Source: Nostoc sp. LEGE 12450 (GTDB lineage: Bacteria; Cyanobacteriota; Cyanobacteriia; Cyanobacteriales; Nostocaceae). Taken from it: a stretch of DNA of 48,028 nucleotides. The DNA is taken from assembly GCF_015206895.1 (NCBI RefSeq), contig NZ_JADEXU010000052.1, positions 1 to 48,028 of the forward strand. The letters run 5' to 3'. Under the pieces are notes generated by a model that saw only the letters and a program-made list of their open reading frames with translations, ran no database searches and had not been told where the DNA came from. Shown piece after piece: positions 8,634 to 17,763 of the stretch. A program made the translations under genes and the position numbers. Every line of letters starts with the position of its first letter. Positions within the stretch are counted from its first letter, which is position 1.

Positions 8634-9951
8634 TTGATTTCAACCTTTGATTTACTACCAGTTTATTTTTGCTTAGATGATAATCTCCGCGTGATAAATG
8701 TTTTTCTAGCCAGATATAGAGAACTATAAACAAATATCGACTGCCCATTTCTTTTAGCTTTAGCTTAGAAACTCCTGTGGTTCTATTTCTCCAGGTAATA
8801 GGAATAGTTGTATAAGAATACCCTCTTGCTATGGCTTTTAGTGGTATCTCTACTGTTAAATTGAAATGATGAGATACTAATGGGGAGATACCTTCAATAA
8901 CTTCTTGACGATAAATTTTAAAGGCATTAGTAGTGTCGTTAAATTTCAAGCCAAATAGTATCTGAATAAAAAGATTAGCCAAGCGATTTACAATTAATTT
9001 ATGACTGGGATAGTCAATTACTTTACCGCCTTTAATAAAGCGAGAACCAAAAACACAATCATAGCCCTCTTGGAGTTTATGGTAGTAAGATACAATGTCT
9101 TCTGGTGCATCTGAACTATCTGCCATAACAACCGCTACAGCATCACCTATAAAATTTTCTAAACCACAGCGAACTGCAAAGCCAAAGCCGTTAGGATAAT
9201 AATTATTGACATAACGCAGTTTACTATTTTGGAAATTCATCTGCTGTAATAGTTCTTCTGTTTTATCTTTGCTATTATCGTTAACAACTAAAATTTCGTA
9301 ATCTATTTTTTCTTGTTCCAAAACCTTGCTAATAGTATCAACAGTTTGAACTATGCAGTCTTCTTCATTGTAGGCTGGAATTACTATTGATAAAGTCTTG
9401 ACAGATTTTGAAGTATCTATCGTTATTGACTCATCTTTTCTGAAGCTAGAATTTACTGATAGGGCTGGAGCCAATGATTCTGGGTAATATGTAACTGATA
9501 TTTTTTCTGCCTGTGAATTTTTATGATTTTTTGGTGTTGGGGTTTTAAATACAAAGCGGTCGCTAATCAGATAATTAATTGATGCGCTCAAAAGTGCGCC
9601 TATTAAAGTATTGATGGCATAGTTAATTCTCAACCAATCTAAAATAGGAAAGATAAATAAAATGCGAGTAATCACTGCAACTCCAGCCGAAACATGGTAA
9701 AGAGGAAGTTGTCGTAAAAAAACTTCTCTAATATTCCAAATACCCCCAGTCCAAACCCAAGTTCGGTATATAAAGAAACTAAATATTAGGGAGATTTCAA
9801 TTGAAATTACATTCGCTATATTACGCAAAAAAGGTGTATTGAATCCCAGCTTTTCAATTATTAAATAAATTAGCGCTAAATTTAAGGCTGCTGCTAACCC
9901 GCCACCTAGTAAAAACTTTAGTATTTTTGAGCGAAACATTTTTTTTAGCAT
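8626..9951 (-). CDS. GtrA-like flippase domain fused to GT2 polyprenyl-phosphate glycosyltransferase
   Basis: A 441-residue fusion. Residues about 10-135 are a GtrA-type domain with four predicted membrane helices (for example FLLGGGLAAALNLALIYLII and NTLIGALLSASINYLISDRFVF). A polar linker of about 50 residues leads to a GT2 domain of the Dpm1/GtrB type (about 186-400) with LSIVIPAYNEEDC, VNDNSKDKT and MADSSDAPED at 276-285 in the DXD region. GtrB enzymes load a sugar onto undecaprenyl phosphate and GtrA flips it. Here one chain could do both, with GtrA first. The neighbour at 10019-11911 is a GT-C-like membrane protein that could use the product. The 3' end overlaps the next gene by eight bases. 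Confidence 0.88.
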   Translation of the reverse strand: MLKKMFRSKILKFLLGGGLAAALNLALIYLIIEKLGFNTPFLRNIANVISIEISLIFSFFIYRTWVWTGGIWNIREVFLRQLPLYHVSAGVAVITRILFIFPILDWLRINYAINTLIGALLSASINYLISDRFVFKTPTPKNHKNSQAEKISVTYYPESLAPALSVNSSFRKDESITIDTSKSVKTLSIVIPAYNEEDCIVQTVDTISKVLEQEKIDYEILVVNDNSKDKTEELLQQMNFQNSKLRYVNNYYPNGFGFAVRCGLENFIGDAVAVVMADSSDAPEDIVSYYHKLQEGYDCVFGSRFIKGGKVIDYPSHKLIVNRLANLFIQILFGLKFNDTTNAFKIYRQEVIEGISPLVSHHFNLTVEIPLKAIARGYSYTTIPITWRNRTTGVSKLKLKEMGSRYLFIVLYIWLEKHLSRGDYHLSKNKLVVNQRLKSNG

Positions 9952-10018
9952 TTTGGCTCTATTACTCTCTTTATGCTCCCAATAATAAATGCAATGGTTT
10001 CTAAACTAGGTTTCTTTT

Positions 10019-11911
10019 TTACTCCAGCACTTTTATCTTTGGTTCACCATTCAACTGTATAAACTCTTGACGTTTTCGGTCATAAACCCAAGCCTTAATA
10101 ACAGTTTCATCTGTTGGTATAGAACTTAGAGAAACATTTACTTCCCAACCTGATGTATTATAAAGACTTGAGTTTAAAGCTGTAGATACATCAGGTCTTT
10201 TTAAATTAACAAGCCCAGTGGCAAAAAATGATTGATTATTGCCATAAGACAGTAAAATTATGGGTGGCTGTTCTTGCTGTTCAGGAAGAATAGCCCAGCC
10301 CAACAACTTTAAAGTGTCACTCCTGTGTAGATTTAAGGGTTGTTCTGTTGTTGGCGGAACGTCAATTGAACCATGAACTTTCTCATTTCTAGTGATAAAG
10401 TCTAGATTTACAGGAAAATTCCTAAACTCTAGTCTTTGAATAGTTTTACTTTGTTCTCGTATTTGCAATTGATCCGGGTGAATAAAATTTAAACAGTTTT
10501 TAGGTGAATTACTAGTACCTTTATCTATAAAGTTTATTATTTCTAAGCAATTTTTACCCGCCTTTCTTTGAATAAAAATATTTTGCCCTTCTACAATACT
10601 ATTCATAGAGCTAAAAGCAAAAATACATATTAAAAATCCTAGGCATAACCCTGAAAACATATATATATTTTTGTCTCCATATTGCCATTTATATAAAATC
10701 CATAATCGACACAATTGTAAGCAGGATACGATTAATAATATCGAAACAGTTACGTACCTTGATGAACTAGCTTGCTCAATCCCAAAACCAGCTCTACCAA
10801 AGGTAGTAATTGATGCAAACAAAATGCTAAACCAACCCAATGATAGCCAGGGGGCTGCTTTATCGAAAAACACTGATTGAGGATTTGTGAAACAGAAAAT
10901 ATTAAAAAATGAAAAAGTTAAAAATATTATTAATCCAGTCAATACAGGATTAAAAAGATTTTTTCCTAATGAAAAACCTATAATAGAGAATAAATATTCC
11001 GATGCAGTTAATGGCTGTTGTAAAATAAAGAATATACTAGGATGCTGAGAAGGTTTTTGATAATCAATAGAATAGATAGCAACACAAAAAACAAAAAGTC
11101 CCATCCATAGCAAAATCCTGATTTTTTTCTGTTTATTCCTCCCTTCAAGTATGTATATTGATGGTAGTAGCGCTAGCCAAGATAGTAATCCATGAGCCGA
11201 CGAAAAACTAGCAATAAAACAACATATAGATGCAAGTAATAGTCTGACATTTGGATTAATTTTTTTTAGTACAGTAAGAATGAAAATTGCTAGAATTAGA
11301 CATGTATTTATTAAAAACCAAGCTATTTGAAATCCCCATAGCCAATTTTCGTACTGAATTAAAGAAAAATTGAGAATACCAGTTGTAAAATTAAATAAAT
11401 GAAATAAGAGTTTATTATTTTTATTGTAAGTAGAAGCTGCAACTTTATATAAAACAACGAAATTTACTAAAGCCAGTAAAATACTAAAATAAATTTCTAA
11501 TTTAATGTTCCACTTGGAGGAAAATGCAAATATTGCAAATATTATTCTTGGGAAAAAAATACGATGCTCGTTCTGTTGAGCAAAAAAATCTCCGAAATTT
11601 GCAGTACCGCTATAAACTTTATCAAAAAAACCTACTAATCCCCACTCGTCCCAGAAAGGTACGTTTACACTGAAAGTAGTAACAAACCATAAAAGTAGAA
11701 TAACTGGTAGGGAATAGGCAACTAATAAGAGTACCTTTGTTTTTTGGAATGGGAGGATTTTGTTGGACACAATATGCGGGAACTTTATTTTATTTATGGC
11801 TGGCTCAAAATAATTTTTTTTGCTAATAAGCACTGATGTTGAAAAGATGATTTTTATCAAATCTATAAAAGTTTTATTTCTACGCTTTCGTAGATGATCT
11901 TTATCTTGCAA
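10019..11911 (-). CDS. polytopic membrane protein, GT-C-like, with C-terminal beta-type domain
   Basis: A 630-residue protein starting at a TTG; a stop lies two codons upstream and no ATG is near. The first membrane helix is about 59-80, followed at once by a loop with PFWDEW at 85-90 and NEHRIFFPR at 114-122. An acidic pair in the first outer loop is a hallmark of GT-C lipid-linked sugar transferases, so a periplasmic glycosyltransferase is inferred. About ten further hydrophobic segments extend to about residue 440. The soluble tail from about 525 to the end (LLGWAILPE, then RPDV and SGWEVNVSL) resembles the N-terminal domain of the neighbouring protein at 12034-14742. The family has no firm name that I recognise. 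Confidence 0.75.
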   Translation of the reverse strand: MQDKDHLRKRRNKTFIDLIKIIFSTSVLISKKNYFEPAINKIKFPHIVSNKILPFQKTKVLLLVAYSLPVILLLWFVTTFSVNVPFWDEWGLVGFFDKVYSGTANFGDFFAQQNEHRIFFPRIIFAIFAFSSKWNIKLEIYFSILLALVNFVVLYKVAASTYNKNNKLLFHLFNFTTGILNFSLIQYENWLWGFQIAWFLINTCLILAIFILTVLKKINPNVRLLLASICCFIASFSSAHGLLSWLALLPSIYILEGRNKQKKIRILLWMGLFVFCVAIYSIDYQKPSQHPSIFFILQQPLTASEYLFSIIGFSLGKNLFNPVLTGLIIFLTFSFFNIFCFTNPQSVFFDKAAPWLSLGWFSILFASITTFGRAGFGIEQASSSRYVTVSILLIVSCLQLCRLWILYKWQYGDKNIYMFSGLCLGFLICIFAFSSMNSIVEGQNIFIQRKAGKNCLEIINFIDKGTSNSPKNCLNFIHPDQLQIREQSKTIQRLEFRNFPVNLDFITRNEKVHGSIDVPPTTEQPLNLHRSDTLKLLGWAILPEQQEQPPIILLSYGNNQSFFATGLVNLKRPDVSTALNSSLYNTSGWEVNVSLSSIPTDETVIKAWVYDRKRQEFIQLNGEPKIKVLE

Positions 11912-12033
11912 ACATCAATTAGATTGGTGATTTTCTAATCTATGTTGACCTTTTAGCTGTTTAGCAGTTTTAATTACTGGATCATAACTCCAAGTTTTGA
12001 GAATAAGAGAATCTGCTGAGGAGTCATCTAATG

Positions 12034-14742
12034 CTAAAGATACAGACCATCATGGTTTAGTTTTTTCTTGATTTTAGATATCAATTCGCTATCAAATGTT
12101 TGTTCCCATGAAGAAGACCAATTTACTTTTGAGCCTGTTAGACGCAAATTCCAATCGTTCGACAGTATAACAGCTTTCGCAAGAGTTTCCGCCACTCCGT
12201 CTGCTGTAGGTTCCGCAGCTAATATATTACTTGATATCTCTTTGAGGCGTTCTGCTGTTTTATTAATACAGGTATTAGTTACTACCACCATACCTGCTGC
12301 TGCCATTTCTAAAGGTAGCAAACTGGGGTGAGGAGTATACATGAGAGCCAACCCTAAATCGTGTTCTGGAAGTAACTCGCAGTATTCATCTAAGCTTACC
12401 TTACCTAACATCTGCAAAGATCGCCCATTTGCAAGAGGTACGGATGGTCTTAATTTCTCAGTTCCAATGCCGTAAAATTCCCAATCTTCGGCATCAAAGA
12501 TGCCAGACACTATTGCCTTATTTAGTGCCATCAAACCAACCTCAAACATATTGCGTGCTGCATGAGTTTCAGGGCGACTGTAAAAAAGCAACTTTTTTAC
12601 AGCTTTTTTTGGAGGTAATGCAGGCAATTCAAAAGTTTGAATTGCATTTTCGAAAGATGCAATTAATGGTGAATGTTTATGTCCCGATGCAAATACCCCT
12701 ATGTTTTGCTGTTGAAAATACTCCATTAACAAAGCGGTTGAGAATAATGCTGAATGGGGAAAGTCATACGACTGACGAGCTATAGCAAAGTAAGCCCCCA
12801 TAGAAAATGTAAATGGCTCAAATTCTTGAATAAAGTATAAAAATTCTGGATGTCCTAATTGAGTAGATGCCTGATGAGCAATGTGAGCAGTCCACCAAGT
12901 TGTGGCAATAAATGAATCAAGAGGATTAACAGACAGTGTAACTTCACGATTATAATGAAGCGATATCTCAATGTAACTTAATAAATCTTGCAGCCCTGGG
13001 TATTGTATCATACCCTCTGTAATCTCCTGCGGGTAAAAGTCGCACTTATCAACAATAACTAACCGAACTTTTAATCCAGCTTTAGCTAATAAAATCGCAA
13101 AATTAAATTTAGCAATATATCCACCAAATAAATATTTGAAATTAATTTCTGGAATCAAAATATTAACGCGAATTGACTGAGATTCACTAATGTCTAATTC
13201 TAAAGGTGCGATTTTTGCTTCTAGTGCTGTTTGAAAAAATCTATCTTTTTTGTCTGTAATTTCAAACCCTGGTTCAGCAAGAATCTTAGATGTCCGCTTT
13301 GTGGCGGCTGATAGTTGATTTAAACTTAATACTAAACGTTTAGATAGAGTTACTAAAACACGAGATTGGAGTAATCGCCACTCAGCATGATTGGTTGTAT
13401 GTGTTTGTATCAGTAATATATGTTTTTTTAATAAAGGAAAAATAGAGAACCATCTATCATTGAACATATCCAATATAGAAAGATCGGTTACAGCTTTATC
13501 TCCTACTCGGAAACGCAGGTTAGTTGCCATAAGTTCCAACCTACGAAATTCATATTGATAAATTGCCCATCCCCTTTCAACATAAGCTTTTAAGTTTGCT
13601 TTAATAGAACCACGGGGGCTAAAAATAAATTGTGTTGTTAGCTTAAATAATTTAAATAGACGTTCTAGTGGTGAAGCGGCTTGGAAGTCAGCGTGGCCAA
13701 TTATATTTGAGCCATGCTGTATGTAATCGTATAGTGGCTCATCAATGTAGGCTATTCTTCCCATAGACCTTGCTACTATTGATAACCACTGATCGTGGAA
13801 TATTTCTCCCATAGGATAGGGAAAAGGTAACAAAATTTTCACTAAACTACGGCGAAACAAGCAAGCTGCACCAGTAACAGTATTCGCTAGCAGTAACATG
13901 GAAATATCTTCATAGTAGTTTTGTCTATTAACCCAGTAACTATTAGAGATTACTTCTCCATTTCCCTTAACAATACGCATATCAGAATAAACCAAACTGA
14001 CATCCGGTTCCATACTGGCTAAACAGCTGCTGAGTTTATTTGTATACCAATAATCATCTTGATCGGAAAGTGCAATATATTCAGCAACATCACCAACCCT
14101 TTCTAAAGCTCTTTCAAAGTTTTTATAAAACCCTAGATTTGATTCGTTACGATAAACATGAATGCGTTGATCTATTTCGCATACTTTGCAAAGTTCTTTA
14201 AAGGACTTTTGTGAAGATTTATCATCATTAACTATAAGAATCCAGTTTTTATGGGTTTGGTTGAGAATAGAATCTATTTGCTTCTTAAAATTATCGATTT
14301 TCGGGTTATATGTAGCCATGCAAATTGCAATCAAAGGCTCATTTAAATTAGAATTTATCTTTAATTTAGATACTGTTTCTACTACATTGTTTGATTGACA
14401 GTACACAAATCCCATATCTAAGGAATGTACATGATCGCTATAGTAAAAATTCAGAGTTAGTTTTAGTTTTTTACCGATGTCGTCTTTTGCAAAAGGAATC
14501 ATTCCATAAAAACCTGAGCTCAGGCTTTTATAAGCGGGAGATATAGATTTATAAGCAGCAAATACATCAGTCCTCAAATCATTAACATGTGTAAGTGAAT
14601 GAATTTTATTGTCTACACCGACTGATATGCCTCTAATTTGGTTTTCTGTATCTAAGCACCAACCTGAAAATGGAATGTAAGTACCCTGTCCTACAGTCAC
14701 TACGTTTGCAATTGGGATATCGATAGAATAATTAAATGGCAT
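12034..14742 (-). CDS. two-domain glycosyltransferase: N-terminal beta-type domain, GT2, WsaF-like GT-B
   Basis: From the ATG at 14742 it has 902 residues. AGGGA eight bases upstream supports this start over the TTG 33 bases earlier. Residues about 5-115 form a domain with PFSGWC, DLRTDV and SSGFYGMIPF that looks like the tail of the membrane protein downstream. A GT2 domain follows (about 137-340) with MATYNP and SDQDD at 226-230. After a helical linker the last 380 residues resemble WsaF-type rhamnosyltransferases: FIQEFEPF, LFYSRPETHAARN, and HPSLLPLEMAAAG with the GT-B donor-site Glu. It could add two sugars in turn to the glycan backbone. A 127-base gap separates it from the upstream methyltransferase. 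Confidence 0.85.
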   Translation of the reverse strand: MPFNYSIDIPIANVVTVGQGTYIPFSGWCLDTENQIRGISVGVDNKIHSLTHVNDLRTDVFAAYKSISPAYKSLSSGFYGMIPFAKDDIGKKLKLTLNFYYSDHVHSLDMGFVYCQSNNVVETVSKLKINSNLNEPLIAICMATYNPKIDNFKKQIDSILNQTHKNWILIVNDDKSSQKSFKELCKVCEIDQRIHVYRNESNLGFYKNFERALERVGDVAEYIALSDQDDYWYTNKLSSCLASMEPDVSLVYSDMRIVKGNGEVISNSYWVNRQNYYEDISMLLLANTVTGAACLFRRSLVKILLPFPYPMGEIFHDQWLSIVARSMGRIAYIDEPLYDYIQHGSNIIGHADFQAASPLERLFKLFKLTTQFIFSPRGSIKANLKAYVERGWAIYQYEFRRLELMATNLRFRVGDKAVTDLSILDMFNDRWFSIFPLLKKHILLIQTHTTNHAEWRLLQSRVLVTLSKRLVLSLNQLSAATKRTSKILAEPGFEITDKKDRFFQTALEAKIAPLELDISESQSIRVNILIPEINFKYLFGGYIAKFNFAILLAKAGLKVRLVIVDKCDFYPQEITEGMIQYPGLQDLLSYIEISLHYNREVTLSVNPLDSFIATTWWTAHIAHQASTQLGHPEFLYFIQEFEPFTFSMGAYFAIARQSYDFPHSALFSTALLMEYFQQQNIGVFASGHKHSPLIASFENAIQTFELPALPPKKAVKKLLFYSRPETHAARNMFEVGLMALNKAIVSGIFDAEDWEFYGIGTEKLRPSVPLANGRSLQMLGKVSLDEYCELLPEHDLGLALMYTPHPSLLPLEMAAAGMVVVTNTCINKTAERLKEISSNILAAEPTADGVAETLAKAVILSNDWNLRLTGSKVNWSSSWEQTFDSELISKIKKKLNHDGLYL

Positions 14743-14869
14743 TTTTAATTCCCTAAAATTTTTGAGCGCAAACAAACATATTTTTGTAATTTGATAGAGA
14801 AGCTTATCTCATTTAAAACTTTTAATGGCTCTCTTCAAGCTATTATTCTAAGTTTATTAACTATGTTAA

Positions 14870-15667
14870 TTACAAAGTTTTGCTTAAAACTTTATCTATG
14901 AGTTTTCTACTAACAAATACTTCTAAAAAGTCTGCTTCTAAACCCATTTTTTTATCTTTGATTAAGTATATTGTTGTGGACATACCACTATGTGTATAAA
15001 TATAATCTGTAAAATCAATACCCCAATCAAATGTTACCAGTGATCCCTTTTTATCAATCGGATTTCCATGATAAATAGGCTCTACAAGATGCTCTATCTC
15101 ATTATTCACCAACCTTGCTCTTTGAAGACTTTTCTTCATTTGAGGATACCAAGGCATTGTAAATATGTGTGCCCCTCCAGGCTTTAATACACGACTTATT
15201 TCTGTAAAGGCAGCAGAAGGATTTATCACATGCTCAAAAACATCCTGAGTAATTATTAGATCGAAAGAGCTATCTGCGAGTGTCATATTTTCAAGATTTT
15301 CGCATCTTATGCCATGCTTATAATCTCCCAAAGGAGTGTCTTGAAAAAAATGCGTGGCTACATATTCAGGACAATTTGTTTGAATAAAATCAGAAGAAAT
15401 GCCCGAAGGGGATGACTCATGAATCTTCAGTTTTCTCCATTCAGGATAAAATAAGTTTAATGCAACAATGATTGCTCTTTGTCTAGGAATTGAATTGCAT
15501 TGCAAGCAATAGTAAAAATCACGGAGCCAGTCTTCTTTTATAATGAAGAAAACCTGCGATTCGCAAATTGGGCAGTATCCATCATGGATTTTACCTTTAA
15601 AGTAGTAAGATAAAAATTTTGATAATTTTATACTAGATTTTGAGTAAGCATTGTACAATTTTTTCAT
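14870..15667 (-). CDS. class I SAM-dependent methyltransferase with zinc-knuckle-like N-terminus
   Basis: 265 residues. Cys32, Cys35, Cys54 and Cys57 form a CxxC-x18-CxxC pair like a zinc knuckle. The methyltransferase core (Methyltransf_11 type) follows: a degenerate motif I near 83-95 (KIHESSPSGISSD), DSSFDLIITQDVFEHVINP at about 132-150, and EISRVLKPGGAHIFTMPW. The early fold is atypical because the usual glycine-rich loop is replaced by ESSPSG. It shares this design with the 225-residue gene at 17086-17763. It probably methylates a sugar in the glycan, by context. It has its own ATG and lies 178 bases from the coiled-coil methyltransferase. Confidence 0.8.
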   Translation of the reverse strand: MKKLYNAYSKSSIKLSKFLSYYFKGKIHDGYCPICESQVFFIIKEDWLRDFYYCLQCNSIPRQRAIIVALNLFYPEWRKLKIHESSPSGISSDFIQTNCPEYVATHFFQDTPLGDYKHGIRCENLENMTLADSSFDLIITQDVFEHVINPSAAFTEISRVLKPGGAHIFTMPWYPQMKKSLQRARLVNNEIEHLVEPIYHGNPIDKKGSLVTFDWGIDFTDYIYTHSGMSTTIYLIKDKKMGLEADFLEVFVSRKLIDKVLSKTL

Positions 15668-15845
15668 GGATTATTTAGAATTAGTTCAAATTTATCTATG
15701 ACTTGCTTCTGTTCACTACTTGTACTTTATTATACTACAGAACCATTTTCTAGAGGCTACAAATATTAATATTGCTTAGTTATGTATCTGCATTTTTCTC
15801 ATCTGAAAGGTTTGATTTAATGCATTATTATATTGACATAAATCA

Positions 15846-17063
15846 TTATTTATCGAGAGCAACTCCAAAAAAATGTTTCACATTAAACCATTGTGTTCGT
15901 AACTTCCAAAACTTACTTGTCTGCATTGCCTCAAGTTGATCATCAGTTTCGTGTAGTTTGACTTTCATTGTTTGAAGCTCTAACTCTAACTCTTCCAACT
16001 TAGTTTGAGTTTGTTGCAGTTGAGATTGGGATTGTTCTAGCTTTACCTGTGTTTGTTGCAGTTGAGATTGGGATTGTTCTAGCTCTGCCTGTGTTTGTTG
16101 TAGTTGAGATCGGGATTGCTCTAACTCTGTCTGTGTTTGTTGCATTTGAGATTGGGATTGCTCTAACTCTGTCTGTGTTTGTTGCGTTTGAGATTGGGAT
16201 TGCTCTAACTCTGTATGCGTTTGCTGTAATTTAGATTGACATTGCTTTAATTCTGCTTGTGTCTGTTGTAGTTGCGATCGTGTTTGCTCTAAAACTTCTC
16301 CAGTTTTACGCCAACCTATTTCCATCCAATTCAATAAATCATCCTGGCTATCAATATAAACTGAATCAATATCTGGCTTAGTAGTAATATTCTGGTTGGA
16401 ACATATTGCAAAAAAATAAATTGGTGCATTTAAACTAGAAACTTTTTGCACGACTTGATTACTGTCTGTTGTATAAGCTTTAAAAATATTTGCTTTTGAA
16501 TTTTCTAATTTAAAGATGAAAGAGCCTATAGCCATTCTTTGTCCATAAATCTCAACATAACCGAAGTAACCTTTCAATAAAGCTGTTAATTCATCATAGT
16601 AAAGCTCTTTGACATGAAATGGATTAGAATATTTCGGTTCATCTGAATAAGTTAAGCGATTAGGAGAGGAAATAATCAATACTCCACTAGGTTTAAGAAC
16701 TCGCTTAATCTCCTGCATCATTTCCTCGTGCTTATTATGATGCTCAATTGTTTCAAAAGATGTTACTACGTCAACTGAATTATCGGGTAGTGGTACTGAG
16801 TCGCACGAACCCACCATAAATCTTATATTCTTATGAGTACTATACTCTTTGGTGGCATACTCTACAACTTCAGAATTAATATCAACTCCAACAACTGACT
16901 CGGCTACATCTGCAAGCAACGCACAACCATATCCCTCACCGCAAGCAATATCTAATACATTTTTACCCGCTACATAGTCAACACATAGAGCATATCGATG
17001 TAGATGCTCATATTTAATCTGACCATTTAGAGAAGGAACGTATCTCTCACCTGTAATTTCCAT
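15846..17063 (-). CDS. SAM-dependent methyltransferase with long coiled-coil tail
   Basis: From the ATG at 17063 (AGGA five bases upstream) it has 405 residues; a TTG four codons earlier is possible. Residues about 1-200 are a Methyltransf_11/25-type domain with NVLDIACGEGYG near 35-46, SFETIEHH near 107-114 and RVLKPSGVLIISSPNR. Residues about 258-383 are nine two-heptad repeats of the pattern LEQSQSQLQQTQTE, an uninterrupted coiled coil. The final 22 residues begin KFWKLRTQWFNVKHFFG, an aromatic-basic segment that could bind membrane or a partner. It follows the Wzt-like ATPase and another methyltransferase. By analogy with WbdD of E. coli O9a it could end chain growth by capping and measure chain length; this is inferred from layout only. 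Confidence 0.85.
   Translation of the reverse strand: MEITGERYVPSLNGQIKYEHLHRYALCVDYVAGKNVLDIACGEGYGCALLADVAESVVGVDINSEVVEYATKEYSTHKNIRFMVGSCDSVPLPDNSVDVVTSFETIEHHNKHEEMMQEIKRVLKPSGVLIISSPNRLTYSDEPKYSNPFHVKELYYDELTALLKGYFGYVEIYGQRMAIGSFIFKLENSKANIFKAYTTDSNQVVQKVSSLNAPIYFFAICSNQNITTKPDIDSVYIDSQDDLLNWMEIGWRKTGEVLEQTRSQLQQTQAELKQCQSKLQQTHTELEQSQSQTQQTQTELEQSQSQMQQTQTELEQSRSQLQQTQAELEQSQSQLQQTQVKLEQSQSQLQQTQTKLEELELELQTMKVKLHETDDQLEAMQTSKFWKLRTQWFNVKHFFGVALDK
15999..16292. repeat. seven in-frame 42-bp repeats coding two-heptad units
   Basis: Seven near-identical 42-bp units inside the coiled-coil methyltransferase gene encode 14-residue units such as LEQSQSQLQQTQVK. Two diverged units follow towards 15915. 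Because each unit is 42 bases, gain or loss keeps both the reading frame and the heptad register. Confidence 0.9.
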
Positions 17064-17085
17064 ATTTCCTATCAACCTTATAAAA

Positions 17086-17763
17086 TTACTTTACTGCTAC
17101 TAACGCTTGTGCTGAAGGATATTCTACAGAGAACAGCCGACACTCTGTAAATCCTGCCTGAATTACATGCTTCCAGGCATCACATCCATATTCTGTATGA
17201 ACTACAAAATCTGGTTGATTTTCTTGAGAGCCATGATAACTTGCAGGCATACCTTCTCTATAAATGGTTAGTCTATCGACAATCATCGGTATAGTGAAAG
17301 CACAATATCCCCCAGGCTTTAATACCCTGTAGCACTCAGATAATCCTCGAATTGGATGCTTTATGTGTTCTAAAACATCTGAATGAATAACCAAATCAAA
17401 ATTCATATTTGCAATATTCATATTCATCATATCTATTTCCGGATATACTTTTAAAGTATGACCCGGTATTTCGACTAGAAAGTTTGTTAAACTCCCTGCT
17501 TCATTGATTTCTAGTATTTGCAAATTTTGGATTTCTTTCTGTTTTACAAAATCTTTAAAAAACCCTGTATAGCTAAAACATCTCATTATTGCTTTGGCTA
17601 ATGACATGGAGCGTAAGTTAGACTTACAGTCTATGCAATGTAGACCTTGCTGTTTGTTAATATATTCGACTTCATAAGGTGATATACGCCATTCATCGAT
17701 TAATTCTTTCCACAGAACATCATAAGCTTTTAAGTAACTCGATCCGCAACAATAACAAATCAT
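17086..17763 (-). CDS. SAM-dependent methyltransferase with CxxC...CxxC N-terminus
   Basis: 225 residues. Cys3/Cys6 and Cys43/Cys46 form two CxxC pairs (another Cys at 5). The core has ILEINEAG near 93-100, NFDLVIHSDVLEHIKHP at about 120-136 and YRVLKPGGYCAFTIPMIVD, a class I methyltransferase with a degenerate first motif. The layout matches the protein at 14870-15667, so they are probably distant paralogues. Its ATG overlaps the Wzt-like ATPase stop (ATGA), pointing to coupled translation. Ten bases separate its stop from the following gene region. It likely methylates the exported glycan; target and position are unknown. Confidence 0.8.
   Translation of the reverse strand: MICYCCGSSYLKAYDVLWKELIDEWRISPYEVEYINKQQGLHCIDCKSNLRSMSLAKAIMRCFSYTGFFKDFVKQKEIQNLQILEINEAGSLTNFLVEIPGHTLKVYPEIDMMNMNIANMNFDLVIHSDVLEHIKHPIRGLSECYRVLKPGGYCAFTIPMIVDRLTIYREGMPASYHGSQENQPDFVVHTEYGCDAWKHVIQAGFTECRLFSVEYPSAQALVAVK

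Noticed and set aside
16049..16234. Plus-strand frame with repeated VFVAFEIGIALTLS
   Set aside because: Antisense of the 42-bp coiled-coil repeats.
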